Shown: positions 11,896-23,691 of the stretch, in pieces
Layout of the letters: each line of letters opens with the position of its first letter
How positions within the stretch are numbered: the stretch's first letter is position 1
Assembly: GCA_036924285.1 (NCBI GenBank)
Contig: JAYKYS010000012.1
Location: 372,001-436,000 of the forward strand
DNA: 64,000 nt
Direction of reading: 5' to 3'
Origin: Asterella californica
Lineage: Eukaryota; Streptophyta; Marchantiopsida; Marchantiales; Aytoniaceae
Program-made: the position numbers and the translations under genes
Notes under the pieces: generated by a model
The model's input: the letters and a program-made list of their open reading frames with translations, nothing else
Told to the model about the DNA's origin: nothing
The model's database searches: none

Positions 11896-12338
11896 TCACG
11901 CACTGGCTGCTTGCTGAGTGGGGAGAGCCCGCAACAACAGAGTCTCCACTATTAAACCTGGACCGAACATCCAATGAGAAGAAATCCTCACTCACTGCCT
12001 TCTCCAAAACTGCTCTTCTTAGCTTCAAAAGACCTCTCCCTGACCCTGTCGAGGACGAACAAGACGGATCCATTTGAGATGTTGCCGTAGTCCGCCAAAA
12101 TATCACGACTGGCCTGGAACTTTGTCTTTTCGAGCTCAAGTTTGGCCTCCACCTGGTCCAAGATAGCGAGACCATCGGGTTGCACCGCCCAGAAGAGATC
12201 ATTCCAAGAGGAGGCACCTCGAGGTTCTTAGTGTCCTTGAGGAATCCACCGATGTTCTTCGTGATCCGATGTTGCGGTGAGAGTTTCTTGGGAAGGGCAA
12301 AACCTTTTGGCTCGGGTATGACCGTGAAGACTGTATAT
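11896..12338 (-). pseudogene. Type III polyketide synthase (chalcone-synthase-like) C-terminal pseudogene fragment
   Basis: Type III polyketide synthases condense CoA-thioester starters with malonyl-CoA; plant members make chalcones, stilbenes and related compounds. On the minus strand the fragment reads LHRNI, then ITKNIGGFLKD in one frame. It shifts frame to SWNDLFWAVQPDGLAILDQV, EAKLEL, ASRDILADYGNISNGSVLFV and LDRVRERS. After a premature stop and another frameshift it ends FGPGLIVETLLLRALP with a TGA at 11896-11898. FGPGL is the family's C-terminal signature. Of the catalytic Cys-His-Asn triad, the Cys domain is absent. The His of the usual HPGG is Gln here (QPDG), while the Asn of YGN is present. 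The fragment abuts an LTR segment at 12338/12339. It is dead by any reading. Confidence 0.9.
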
Positions 12339-13613
12339 GTCTACTCAAGGAAACGTTGGGCTTCTAGTTGTGGTTGTTAACTCAAAGGGGTAAGCTTCAG
12401 ATTAAAAGGTGGCTCTGTAAATCACTCATACAGGTCTCTTGGCTCCTCTGATATGTTCAGGAAACGAAAAATCAGGTTTAGCTAGTAATGATAAGATCAG
12501 ACGGTGAACTTTGACACTCAAGAATAAGAAATATATGAAGGTTTAGATCTCTAAACTTCTCTTACATGTAAAAGAGACCCCACTGGACACACACACGAAG
12601 TTTCAGCCTGAGATCAAATTCTAGCACCGAGATGTGGACAGAAAAGTTCTGAGTAAGAACATTACGGCAATTTCTAGTACCCAGATAGCTATTTCGACCT
12701 AGAACAAAGAATTGGCTCGATCAGTTTTGATGGTTCTTACAGGATTTGGAGTCTACGAGATGCTTAACATCTCTGTGAAATTTGGTCTCTTGATTGTACA
12801 CAGTTCTCCAGATCTCATTATCTGAAGTTGCTGCTCTAGATTGAGAGCTTTTCAGACCCCCTCTGCTTCAGCAGTTGCCTTGAATTACTCACTCACTCAA
12901 ATGATTTGAAAATTTTTGGAAATTCGTAGCAATGCTGACAATGAATGCAACCACAAAGGTTTGAAGCGATTTCTTCAATTCTGCTGCAATTGACACTAAA
13001 AACCCCAAAATCAACAAAAATGATGCAATTCTGGCACAATCCGAACTTCAATTTGGCATAACTCATTCTTTATTGCTCCAAATCGATCAAGAATTTCATT
13101 GACAGTGATTGGCACAACAAGCTCTATCTTCCTATGCTCTCTAGTTTTGCAGTGTCCTCACCAAATGCTTGAACTCCTCTTTAGACCCATGTTTCTAAGT
13201 TTAGAGTTTTACAAAAGATAAAAATGGACCAATGGGAGTTCATAGCTCCACTTGGCTGTCCTTTAGTGCCATAATCCACGTGGTAACTTAACTTCACTTA
13301 TAGGCTATCACGTCAGCCTCCTAAAGTGCCAACGTAAATCTTAAACTACCTAAAATGACATGAAATCCTCAAAGATAACTTAAACCAGCTAGAAAGTGTG
13401 CATGGGCGATAAGTAAGTACAGTCCATGAGCTTAAGTATGAATTCACTTGCACAAGCGTACGAATGCTTGAACAAGATAAATAGCATACTATCAACCTAC
13501 TAGGACTCATAACATAAACACAACGGTGTTAACATATGCATAAAAGACTAGGAGTAATATTAAGCTAACTTCTACGACTACTAACTCTCAAGTGTCGAAG
13601 TAGAAGCGTAACA
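12339..13613 (-). mobile_element. LTR1: 3' LTR of the split minus-strand Ty3/gypsy element, outer end truncated
   Basis: This stretch is the reverse complement of the LTR at 23692-25139. Matching words include TTGATAGTATG, GTACTTACTT(A/G)TCGCCCATGC, ACTTTCTAGC.GGTTTAAG, CACCGTCTGATC and the terminal GAGT.AACA.CCACA. The inner edge, TGTTACGC on the minus strand at 13613, is the likely LTR start. The last roughly 95 bp of the LTR are missing where it meets the polyketide synthase fragment. The LTR belongs to the element whose pol halves lie at 13614-15616 and 21538-23691. Confidence 0.8.
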
Positions 13614-15616
13614 CATAGCCGCCAATGCTCACAACCTCCAGAATCGACTTCTCTGACGCTTAACTTCACTCAGATAGTGAATAATTCATCCTGACAGAGA
13701 GATGAATTATTCACTATGTGAAATGATTCACATCACGACATCCACCTCCTCCAAACCTGCACATCCTCCAACATGTGCCACCTCTTCATTCTTCTATCTG
13801 TTCTCCATCATCTCCGCTCTCCTCCGCCTCAGCCTCTTCAACAGCCGGGGCGTGTTCGTCTCTTGTTGTCTCTCCTCTGACTCCAGAAAGTTGAATAACT
13901 CTACTGGTCCTCCACGTCTTTTGAACAGTTTCACACACCGATAGCTTCAAAGGGGTATCATCTAGCTCCGTAAACTATAGGTGGCATTTTCATAAACATC
14001 TATCACAACATAAGACTCGAACCATCTTCGGAAGAACTTACGAAGTGTAGAATGCTGATTCTCTAACGTTTGTCATACACCAGAATCCAATCACCAACAC
14101 GTATCGGCTTTGATCATAGTCGGCGAGTCTTGTCAAAACGTTCTTTGTTTTTGATTCGAGCCACCTTCAACCTCTCCTGTGCTTTAACAAGATCCTCCTC
14201 CTTCCGCTCTAACTGTCTAGTACGTAAAGCAATAAGTGAAGTGCGATCTAAACCATCTTCCCACGGTAGCGTAGCTCACGTAGGGAAGTTCTCCTCAGCA
14301 GGCATGGTAGCGTAGCCCACATAAGGAAGTCCTCCTCAGCAGGCATGATTGATTTCTGCTCCAACATAAGCTCAACTGGCATATAGCCAGTCGTGGTACA
14401 ATGCGTAGTTCTATCATCCCACAAAGCAAATGAAAGTAGTCTCCGCCATTCTCTAGACTTACCATCACATGTTTTCACTAAAGCGTGAACAATAGAAGGG
14501 TGTCATCGTTCACTCTTACCAATGTCCTCTGGATTCATGACAGTAGTAAGCTGAAGCTTTACTCCGTAACGAGCAAAGAACTCCTTCGCTTCTACGTTTC
14601 TCAACTCGCCCTTATCTGCTCGTAATCTCTCAACAAATCCATAATGACAGATGATATCCTCGAGCACGAACATGTTCTCTGTAGTCCTCGTCTGTAGTGC
14701 TCGTCTCTCCACATAGTTGGAAAGATCCTCTCGAGCCAACACCAAATAGCGCATCTCTCATAAGCCCGGTGGCATCTTCACAAGATCAAAACCCACTGAA
14801 AATGGATACTATGTGGATAGGTAGGTATAAGCTCATCTCTGTAACGGACCTTGGAGTAGAACTGGCAGTGCAGACACGACCCAACAAAGTCCACCATGTC
14901 TTGATACAAATCCTTCCACCAGTATCGCTTCTTCATCTTCGTGTAAGTAGCCCAGACTCCACGATGTCCAGCCCACAAAGTGTCATGAAACTCTTTCAGC
15001 AGATTCAGCTTCGTCGGTTGATCATCCACCACTCTAGCAAGCATTCCATCTCTTCTTTTTGGACGTTTCTACATATAATCTTCACGTAAAAGATAATTGT
15101 ACGCTTTCCGTCTGATCTCCTTGAACTCTGCATCACTCCATTCTTCTCTTCTGCATAATGAACTCAGACAGAATCCAATATGTGGAACTTTTCTGAGTAG
15201 AACGCCTTGTTAAACGGCAGTGGTTCCAAGTCTGAAGTCTGCTGACCAACTTGGCACCAAACGTCTTTCTTCTCTTCATTCTCCACCTCTGAAAACATCT
15301 CATCCTCATCTGTAAAACGAGCCCTACACAACATATCTGCAACTGGATTGTCCTTCCTTGCTATATGCTTTAGTTCAAGGTTGAGACTCCGGACATAAGC
15401 AATCCATCGCAGCATTGCTATGTCTGACGTATTGCAGTTTGCTATCATACCCAACAAAGACAGACAATCTGTTTCTAATATCACACGTCTCTCTATCAAG
15501 AACTCTCGATCTATTTCATAGCACTAACAACTCCTCACAACTCATGGTTCATTTGAGGATAGTTACGTTGTCTATCCGTAAAGATCCGAGCTCCAAACCT
15601 TGAAACAATCAACCAC
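13614..15616 (-). pseudogene. Ty3/gypsy pol, 3' half (RNase H end and integrase), minus strand
   Basis: Reading leftward from 15616: a fragment FTDRQRNYPQM, then an RNase H tail (ETDCLSLLGMIANCN, MLRWIAYVRSLN, ARKDNPVADMLCRARF). Next come the integrase zinc-binding region (FHDTLWAGHRGVWATYTKMK, CLHCQFYSKVRYRDE) and the integrase core (YLVLAREDLSNYVE, ICHYGFVERLRADKGE, NPEDIGKSER, CTTTGYMPVELML). A C-terminal segment near 14100-14250 has RTRQLERKEEDL-like and IRVGDW-like frames. The reading is split over several frames and stops. The first residues continue exactly where the pol fragment at 21538-23691 stops, so the two are halves of one element separated by a later insertion. Confidence 0.85.
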
Positions 15617-16080
15617 TGCCGTGTCATGGACCGGCTCCTACTTGAAATTCAGACTTCGATGCTTGTCGCTCCAAAGACACTCATGGGAAAAGCAAGCTAG
15701 GCCTCAACTTACAGACTTTTGGCACAATTTTGGATCTCCACTTTCATCGTATCAATAGATAGAGTTCTTTGTCAGCACTCCATAGACACTTCGTCTACTT
15801 GTTTGGACGCATAGTGAAGAAGTTACAAGATTCAAAAGATGGATAAAACAAGCTAGGCTCCAGCTTACGGGCTTTTGGCACAAGTTCTGATCTTCATTTT
15901 CATTACATCGATGGGTAGAGCTCGTTGTCAGCTTTCGATAAGCACTTTATCTACTTCATTGGACACCTAGTGGAGAAGTTACGAGACTCGAAAGATGGAT
16001 AAAACAAGCTAAGTCCCAGCTTACGGGCTTTTGGCACAACTCCGGATTTTCATTTTCATTACAACGATGGATAGAGCTCG
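15617..16080 (+). repeat. LTR2, 5' portion (truncated LTR at left end of inserted element)
   Basis: The sequence starts TGCCGTGTCATGGACC and matches the first 460 or so bases of the intact LTR2 at 17128-19137. It contains the same tandem subrepeats, about 155 bp long, each with CAAGCTA(G/A)G.C.CAGCTTACGG (starts near 15694, 15847 and 16004). The five bases before it are ACCAC. The five bases after the 3' LTR2 portion (21538-21542) are ACCGC or shifted by one, consistent with a target-site duplication carrying one change. At about 16080 the LTR breaks off directly into protease-coding sequence. Confidence 0.8.
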
Positions 16081-17127
16081 ATCATACCCGCTCATTCTTG
16101 GTCAACCTTTCATCACAACGACTCGCATGGAGATAAGGATCCTAGATAACGGATCTGCTTATGCTAGGATTCAAAGTCAGGATGGGAAGAGAGCGGTACA
16201 ATTCTTGACTGTACCATCCAATCACGAGTGCAATCGAGATCGTTTGGGAGAAAAACCGCTTCTAAGGGTGAGTGAAGAGTTCAAGGATTTTCGTTGAGTA
16301 CCACTATAGAGCGGGATTGTGGTGGTGCCTACGTAGAAGAAGGTACTCTCGTTTGAAGGAGAAAGTGTCTTTTATGCAAGGTTTGTTGAGTTTTCAGAGT
16401 GTGGGATTGCTATTTACAAGAAGGTAGAAGAGCTGAGAAGAAAAGAACAAAAAATATTTGCGTGATGTTGAGTTGATGTTGAAAGAGTTGGGTGAGCTAG
16501 AAAAGGATGAATGGATTTTTGGTGTTTATGCACAGGATGGGAGCATATGGATAAGGTTGTGCAGATTCATTCAAGGGAGGTCTATGCGGTGATCGAGTCA
16601 TTTTGTGCACCTGAGGTTCAAGTTGAGACGAAGTACAAGACAGTGGATAAGAAGATAAAGTCAGTTGCTGGTCCTTTGCCGGATGACACTAACCAACAAG
16701 TGGATCGAGCTTCAAGAGAGAAGAGTTTGAGAGATCTTGTAATGATAGGACACAAGTTCACGGAGAAGACATTTGAAGAGCTGAAGATTGGATCTGATGG
16801 GTCTCTTCTACCAGAAGAGAGGATGTGCTTCAAAGAGATGCTTTCACGACACGAGAAAGCATTTGTCTTTGAGCCACATGAGATTGGATGTGTAGACCCG
16901 TACGTTGTTATCTCGATGGTTATCTTCACGGTATCGCATGTGTCATGGAACCTGAGATCAATTATAGTATCGTGAGCTCACTTGCCTAAACTAGTGGAGT
17001 TGCTGAAGGAGAAGATGCGGATGAAGATCTTGGAGCTATCGTTTGCACCATATTCGAGCAGATGGTTTATAGTGCCTAAGAAGAATGGGTCGTTGCGGTT
17101 CATCCAAGACATTCAACGGGTGAACGT
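16081..17127 (+). pseudogene. Ty3/gypsy protease end and reverse transcriptase N-terminal part, plus strand
   Basis: 16081-16297 encodes the C-terminal part of the protease (PLILGQPFITTTRMEIR, NGSAYARIQSQDGKRAVQF). A linker with stops follows, and then 16511-16975 (VQVETKYKTVDKKIKS, IGHKFTEKTFEELKIG, HEIGCVDPYVV). After a TGA at 16973 comes 16982-17127 with the RT entry region (LPKLVELLKEKMRMKILE, FAPYSSRWFIVPKKNGS, LRFIQDIQRVNV). The reading stops at 17127 because a solo LTR2 is inserted there and resumes at 19138. Compared with the copy at 25.1-28.7 kb, gag is missing. Confidence 0.85.
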
Positions 17128-19137
17128 TGTCGTGTCGTGGACCGGCTCCTACTTGAAATTCAAACTTCGATGCTTGTCGCTCCAAAGACATTCATAAGAA
17201 GACAAGCTAGGCCTCCGCTTACGGGCTTTTGGCACCATTTTAGATCTCCACTTTCATCGCATCAGTGGATAGAGCTCCTTGTCAGCTTTCCATGGGCACT
17301 TTGTCTACTTCGTTGGACGCCTAGCGAAGAAGTTACAAGACTCGAAAGATGGAGAAAACAAGCTAGGCTCCAGCTTACGGGCTTTTAGCACAATTTTGGA
17401 TCTTCATTTTCATCATATAGATGGGTAGAGCTCATTGTCAGCTTTCCATGGGCATCTTGTTTACTTCGTTTGGACGTCTAGTGGAGAAGTTACAAGACTC
17501 GAAAGATGGAGAAAACAAGTTAGGCCCCAGCTTACGGATTTTAGCACAATTTCGGATCTTCATTTTCATCACATAGATAAGTAGAGCTCGTTGTCAGCTT
17601 TCCATGGGCATCTTGTTTACTTCGTTTGGACGTCTAGTGAAGGAGTTATGCGACTCGTAAGAAGGAAAAATCAAGCTAGGCCCTAGGTTACTTGCTGATT
17701 GGATATTTGAGGTTTCAGGCGTTATATCAAAGACGCAAGGGACCTGCTTCATTATTATGAGAGAACTTCGTACGTACAATGACAAGGGGGGCAGCTTAAG
17801 GGCTAGCTTGCGCTCGCGACCTGTCAACAGACGGTTCGAGAGATTTAAGACTCCAATGCAAGCGCGCAAGGCGTCGTTGGGTTCAGATCTGTGCAAGCTA
17901 TGCACATGTTAAGATGGTTTGGGAAGAGACGGATCGGATTTTGTGTTCTGAGAGAAATTGAGACGCAAGAAGGAGATTTGGAGATTTCAGTTACATGTGA
18001 AGGAGACTTGGACCGTTTGGGCCGTTCCGGAGTCCAAACTTGTTGTCCTTGGGTCCATCGAGATCAGAACATCCAGTTCTACAGGAAATTGAAGACGATA
18101 CCAAGTTTCATCGGGCGGTTTAGGAGTTCTGAGTGAAATTGGCTCGCAGGGAAGCGCTTGCGTCAGGTTTTTCATCGCCTGCTACCTAAAATTAGATTGT
18201 TCTTCGCGATCGGTGTGCCAAGCTCTTCGTTCTTGGTGCCTACGCGACCAGGGAGTCTTCATCTCCGCATAGGAGAAGACAACATGTGGATTGGATTGTT
18301 GGTTTGGGTGAGGTGAGCGAGTTTGAGCCGCAAGGAGTCCATTTACGTCACTTTTTTGCGAACTGCGACTAAATTTCTTGCGTGGTTTTGCAAGGGGAAC
18401 TCCAAACGGCTTGTTTGGAGTCTCGTTGGGTTCGTGATAGCTAGATCTATCTGCCAGGGAAGACGGATATCAGTTTAGACGATCTGTTTGTGCGGTATGT
18501 GCGGTTTTAAGCCGCATGGAGGAGTTTTTGAAGGTTCGGTCACCTACGATCAAAAATCAGTGATATCTCGGCTGTTGGGAGTTGGATTTGAAGGTTTCTT
18601 GGATTAACGGAGTCAGCAGAGGAGACCTTATTGACATCTGAAGTCCGTTCGGCGAAAGGAGGAAGTCCACAAATAGATCTTTTTCGGTTTCTTCGCTAAG
18701 GGTTTTGCTCTTTTGAGTTCGTTAGAGTTTTTGGTTGGCTATATACAGCTTGTGGTAGCTAGCTTTAGCTAAGAACTTGTACATGGATGTGGTTTGGACT
18801 TGGGTTTGGATCGTGTGATATTGCTGTGGCTCTGCTTGTTAGCAAAGAGAAATTTCTCTTGCTTTGAGCTACGCTTCGGTGTTTTTTGGGTCAGGGTTGA
18901 GAATCAGGGGTTGTTTTTAAGGGCTTTGAAGCAGATTACAGACCACTCTGGTCTGTTTTTCAGTTCTGTGCTCTTAGGAGAAAGAACCAGTAGTGTACAT
19001 ACATTTGGAATGTATATATCGTAGCGTTAGTTTTCGTGGTTGTTTTTCTCTGTCTTGTCTCTGTTTCAACACACAACGTCTCCACAGCCAAGAACCTCAC
19101 GTTTCCTGGACATCCTTCACGCAATATCCGACACGAT
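17128..19137 (+). mobile_element. Solo LTR2, about 2.01 kb, with 5-bp target-site duplication
   Basis: The LTR starts TGTCGTGTCG and ends CGACACGAT, near-perfect short inverted termini. It is flanked on both sides by AACGT (17123-17127 and 19138-19142). RT-coding sequence is interrupted exactly there: ...QRVNV on the left and VTIRNAGVG on the right are adjacent in related copies. It holds tandem subrepeats near its 5' end and a TATATA at about 18739-18744 that could be the LTR core promoter. Its 3' third matches 20884-21537 and its 5' quarter matches 15617-16080. A single LTR without internal sequence is the usual product of LTR-LTR recombination. Confidence 0.9.
17202..17670 (+). repeat. Tandem subrepeats in LTR2, period 156-157 bp, three units
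   Basis: Units begin at about 17202, 17358 and 17515, with a partial start at 17671, each with CAAG(C/T)TAGGCC or CAAGCTAGGCTC. They share CTTACGG.(C/T)TTT, ATC(T/A)TCA(C/T)TTTCATC, GGTAGAGCTC-like, TTGTCAGCTTTCCATGGGCA and TTACAAGACTCGAAAGATGGA. The same units recur in the LTR2 fragment at 15.69-16.08 kb. Such arrays in LTRs often sit in the U3 enhancer region; function here is not shown. Confidence 0.9.
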
Positions 19138-20883
19138 AACGTAGTAACAATCAGAAATGCTGGAGTGGGACCAATTTGGATTAGTTTGCTGAAGCGTTTG
19201 CAGGAAGAGCAATTTACTCAATGAGAGATCTTTACTCAAGGTATGATCAGTTTTAACTAGCGGAGGAGAGCAGAAGCTTCACGACAATGAGGACACCTTT
19301 GGGGTTGGTTAGGATGTGTACTTTACCAGAGGGAGCTACCAACTTGGTAGTACACATGATGAATGGGATGAATCGAGTTCTAAGAGACTTCATCCTTGAA
19401 AAGACGATGCCGTTCTTGGATGACATCCCCATCAAAGGATGTGTAGAGGATGAGAAGGATGAAGCAATAGATCAAAGGGGGTGTTGACGATATGTCATCG
19501 ATCACATAACAGATTGTGAGAAGATCCTATCTCGACTTGAGGAAATTCATTTCACGCTATCAGGTGCGAAGTCTACATTTGAGGTTAGAGAAGTCTTGAT
19601 CGTTGATCATTTGTGTGGATCGTATGATCGGAAGCCAGACCCGAACAAAGTGGATGCAATTGGGAGGATGAAGGAGATTTGCAACTCGTTGACAGAAGTA
19701 AGAAGATTTTTGGATGCTTGCGTATTCTATCACATTTGGATTCCTCATTATGCGCATGTGGCGGATCCATTATATGGGGTTGTTGTGTAAGAGTCATAAG
19801 TTCATATGGGAAGAAGAGCATATTGATGTGGTGCGGAAGCTGAAGTCTTTATTATCATCTCCTCCAGTTTTGAGAAGGATTGATTACAAGGGTGCCAGGC
19901 CGATTGTTCTTACTGTAGATACAAGTCCGGTTGCAATCGGATGGGCAGTAGGACATGTTGATGAGGATGGAGACAAGTTTGCGGTTAGGTTCGGAGCGAA
20001 GGTGTTAAGTGCTCGATAACGTGCTTACCCGCAGGTGAAGAGAGAACTATGGGGTATTGTTTCAGCCATGAAATCTGAGAAAGAGTATTTGATTGGAGCA
20101 CTAGTGGTGGTTGAAACTGATTGCTTGCCGTTGTTAGGGATGATCATGAATTGTTCAACTCCTGATATTGCCATGTTACGGTGGATCGCATATATCAAGT
20201 CGTTGAACCCGGAGTTTAGACATATTGCAGGGAAGGATAATCCGATGACAGATATGTTATCTCGAGCTCGATATGATAAGGAGGATGAGATGGTTGAAGA
20301 TATTGACGACGTGGATGCAAAGTTCTATTCAATTGCACAGACAGGAAGGGAAGATGAGTTGTTTGTTGAAGAGTTGTATGATGATGATTTGCTTGACATC
20401 GGGAGGTACTTTAGTATGATGGTTAAGCAAACAGATTGGACGGATGAGAGGTTTCGGAGAGTTCGAAAGAAGGCCTACAACTTCATGTTGCAGGATGGGT
20501 TTCTTTGGAAGCAACCGAAGCAGAAAGGTGGGATATTGCTAAGAGTGATTTGCGACAAGGAAGATCAACAAAAGTTGCTCAAGGTATTTCATGAGAGTCT
20601 TTGGGTTGGACACCGAGGGATTTGGGCCACTTTTACGAAGATGAAAGAGCGATATTTGTGGAAAAACATGTACAGGGATGTCATATCTTTTGTGGAGTCT
20701 TGTTTGACATATCAAATGTACTCAAACATCCGATATCGAGATGGATTACATCCGACTTATCCGTTGGCAATCCACTTCAAGTGGGTTGTAGACTTGGTGA
20801 CTATGCCAGTTGAAATATGGCAGATGAGATACTTGGTACTTGCTAGAGAAGATCTTTCAAATCAAGTTGAGGATATCAGATGA
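19138..20883 (+). pseudogene. Ty3/gypsy RT (rest), RNase H and integrase N-terminal part, plus strand
   Basis: The RT reading continues with VTIRNAGVG, then in broken frames TMRTPLGLVRMCTLPEGAT, VVHMMNGMNRVLRDFI, and FLDDIPIKGC at the catalytic site (the usual YxDD is FLDD). RNase H follows (ARPIVLTVDTSPVAIGWAVG, RFGAKVLSAR). The frame 20035-20883 gives KRELWGIVSAMKSEKEYLIG, ETDCLPLLGM, GKDNPMTDMLSRARY, the zinc-binding FHESLWVGHRGIWATFTKMK, and the first integrase acid in HFKWVVDLVTMP. It ends at LAREDLSNQVE, where LTR2 sequence begins. The rest of integrase is deleted. Confidence 0.85.
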
Positions 20884-21537
20884 AGCGATCCGTTTAAGCG
20901 GTGTGTGCGGTTTTAAGCCGTAGGGAGGAGTTTTTGAAAGTTCACTCACCTGCGACCGAAAATCGGTGATATCTCGACGGTCGGAAGTCGGATCTGATAG
21001 TTCTTGAGGTCAACGGAGTCAGGGAAAAAGACCCTATTGACATCTGAAGACCGTTTGACGAAAGAAGAAAGTTCTCAAATAGGTCTTTTTCGAGTTTCTT
21101 GCTACGAGTTTTGTCCTTTTGAGTTTGTTAGAGTTCTGGTTGGTTATGTACAGCTTGTGGTAGCTAGCTTAGCTAAGAGTTTGTACATGGATGTTGTTTG
21201 GACTTGGGTTTGAATCGTGTGATACTCGTGCAGCTCTTTTTGTTAGCAAAGAGAAGTTTCTCTTGCTTTGAGCTACGCATCGATAGTTTTGGGTTTGGGT
21301 TGAGATTCAAAGACTCGTTTTAGAGAGTTTTGAAGCAAATTACATACCGCTCTGCTCTGTTTCTTAGTTTGTTGGAGAAAGAACTAGCAGTGTATTTACA
21401 TGGAGAGTTGGTATATATTGCAACGTTCGTTTTTGTGCGTGTTTGTCTCTTTCTTGTCTCTGTTCAGCACACTACATCTCCACAGTCAGGAACCTCGTAT
21501 TTTCTTGGACATCCTTCACGTAATATCCGAGACGATA
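20884..21537 (+). repeat. LTR2, 3' portion (truncated LTR at right end of inserted element)
   Basis: The stretch matches 18485-19137 of the solo LTR2. Shared words include GTGTGCGGTTTTAAGCCG, AAAATC.GTGATATCTCG, CTATTGACATCTGAAG, GTACAGCTTGTGGTAGCTAGCTT and ACATCCTTCACG.AATATCCG. It ends CGAGACGAT, next to minus-strand pol. With 15617-16080 it brackets the plus-strand pol of 16.08-20.88 kb. The simplest reading is one LTR2 element with both LTRs and part of the interior deleted. Confidence 0.8.
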
Positions 21538-23691
21538 CCGCACATCTTCTGCATCTTCTTGCCCAACTGTCCATCCAATCACCTTTGGACTCGTATCAAC
21601 AGTCAATACCACATGTCTCTCGCTCTCGTAGTTAAGCCTCCTTAGTACAGGTGGAGATTTCAGAATCTCCTTCAGCTGCTCCATCGTCTCGTGATGTTCC
21701 TGCCGCCAAGTAAACCTCTTCTCTTTTCTCAGCAGTGCATACAGAGGCTCGGTAATGTGTGCATAATGAAGAATACTCACACGAAAGAACACACAAGCTC
21801 CTAAGAATCGTCGAACCTCAGTAATATTGGTACAGTCTGCTATCCTTGTTATAACATCTATCTTCTTTGGGTTTGGACGTCTCTCAAAAGTACCACATAA
21901 ATGACCCACCACCACAATCTCTGACATTCCAAAATGAGATTTAATACCTGACAGAGTGAGGTGTATCCCCTCCAAACGCGCCCGAATCTTGCCCACGTCT
22001 CGAATATGGTCTGCCATGAACTTTCTGCAACCATTAGAAATCACAGCTTCATCTTTGTCCTCCACCGTACAACCTTTCATGAGAATATCATCCAAAAAGA
22101 GGATAGTGATCTCAGGTACAAACTCTCGTAACATCTTATGCATCGCGTTTTGCATATGTGCTACTGAGTTTGTCGCCCCTTGAGGAAGAGTACACATCCG
22201 CATCAAACCCCAAGGTGTACGCATGGTAGTCAAGTCTCTACTTTCCAAAGCAAGCTAAAACTGATCATAACCTGAAAACAGATCTCCAATAGAATAGATT
22301 GACCTTCCAGCAAACGCTTTAGCTACTTCATCAACCACAGGTCTTGTCTCAGCATTTCGAATCATGATGTTATTGGCAGGATGTAAGTCTTGGATGAAGC
22401 GTAGAGCTCTTGTCTTTTTAGGTACTGTGAACCATCGGTTAGAGTATGGAGCCATAGATGGTTCAAGAATACTCATTCGTATCCTCTCCTTCAGCAACTC
22501 AGTGACCTTCGGTAGTAAGACACGAGAGACTAGAATTGGCTTCAAGTCCCAAGGTACGTGAGGAACAGTGAAGATAACCATCGGAGCTATCACACTAAGA
22601 TCCACGCAACCAATCTCTCCAACTGAGAAAGAAAACACCTTATCATGACTAACAATCATATGCTCGAAAGCTCGTTTCTCTATTTCCATCAAGAAGCCAT
22701 CCCTTCTCATCTGGAGCTGCTCGAGTGTCTCTTGAGTAAACTTGTGTCCTACTTGTGTAGGATCTCTAAGCACAGGCTCAGCAGCCGCTAACTCCATCTG
22801 TTGCTGAGAATCAACAGATAATTGGGTCGCCACAGGCTTCATCTTCCTTGCTATAGCTTTATACTTGACGTGTACTTCCGCTTCCTGATGAAAGCCACAC
22901 GAATAGACTGCATCCTTCCATCCATTCTTCAGTCTCAAATGAGGACAATATCGCAAATACGAGATAATCTCCTCATAGACTTCACGAGAATAGATGGGGA
23001 TCACTATCCTACCTCGCATCTGCTCCATCAACCTACCTACATCATCCAGCCAATGAACAAAAGATTGTACACCTACAAACTCCTCATAAACACAAGAAAT
23101 TGTCTCTTCTTCTTTCAGAACTCCTATACAGCGCAGATTTCCTGCGTACTTCTCCATCTGTCTTCTACTCTTCTCACTCAAATCCTCTACCCGCGTAAAC
23201 TCATTCCAATCACCAAAATTGAAAGTCATCAAACTAGATCTCCAACTATGTACAATATAACTACTCTTTGAATCTTGAGCAGCCTCTTCACCAACCTCCT
23301 GTGATCTCTCAGGCTACTCAAGCGGGATCATAGTAGCCGTAGATCCTTCACTCTTGCTATCCCGTCCTACAAGAGTTGTTTCAGAAAACCCTTACTCTTA
23401 CAGATAGGAGAATCTCTCAAAGTCTGTCGGTTTCGTTCGTGGTTCGTACGAACGGTCAGAAACTGCACAAAACGTCTATCATCTGGACTACGGATCCTAG
23501 CGTAATGAGATCCGTCATTCATCATCTTGGTCTCCATTCGAACTGCAATGATATAAAGTTGATCAAGAATCACAAGATATGAAGCAGAAGATTGTACGAA
23601 GAAGTGCTAATCTACATCCACATCATCTATCTTCACCTTCACGTCAGAACAAGTGTCGTATAGCTCACCTTTCTGGTTATTTGTAGCACGT
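21538..23691 (-). pseudogene. Ty3/gypsy pol, 5' half (protease end, RT, start of RNase H), minus strand
   Basis: Leftward from 23691: protease tail (NNQKGELYDTC, LYIIAVRMETKMMNDG, RRFVQFLTVR). The long frame 23232-22255 has VHVKYKAIARKMKPVA, VGHKFTQETLEQLQM, GEIGCVDLSV, MAPYSNRWFTVPKK, LRFIQDLHPAN and YSIGDLFSGYDQF. After one in-frame stop at 22255-22257 the frame 22248 onward has SRDLTTMRTPWGLMRMCTLP, ILFLDDILMKGC, CGTFERRPNPKKIDV, FLGACVFFRVS and VVLTVDTSPKVIGWTVG. The reading ends at EDAEDVR where LTR2 begins. The next residues are found at 15616 going left. Relative to other copies it is fairly well preserved, with one main stop. Confidence 0.9.
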
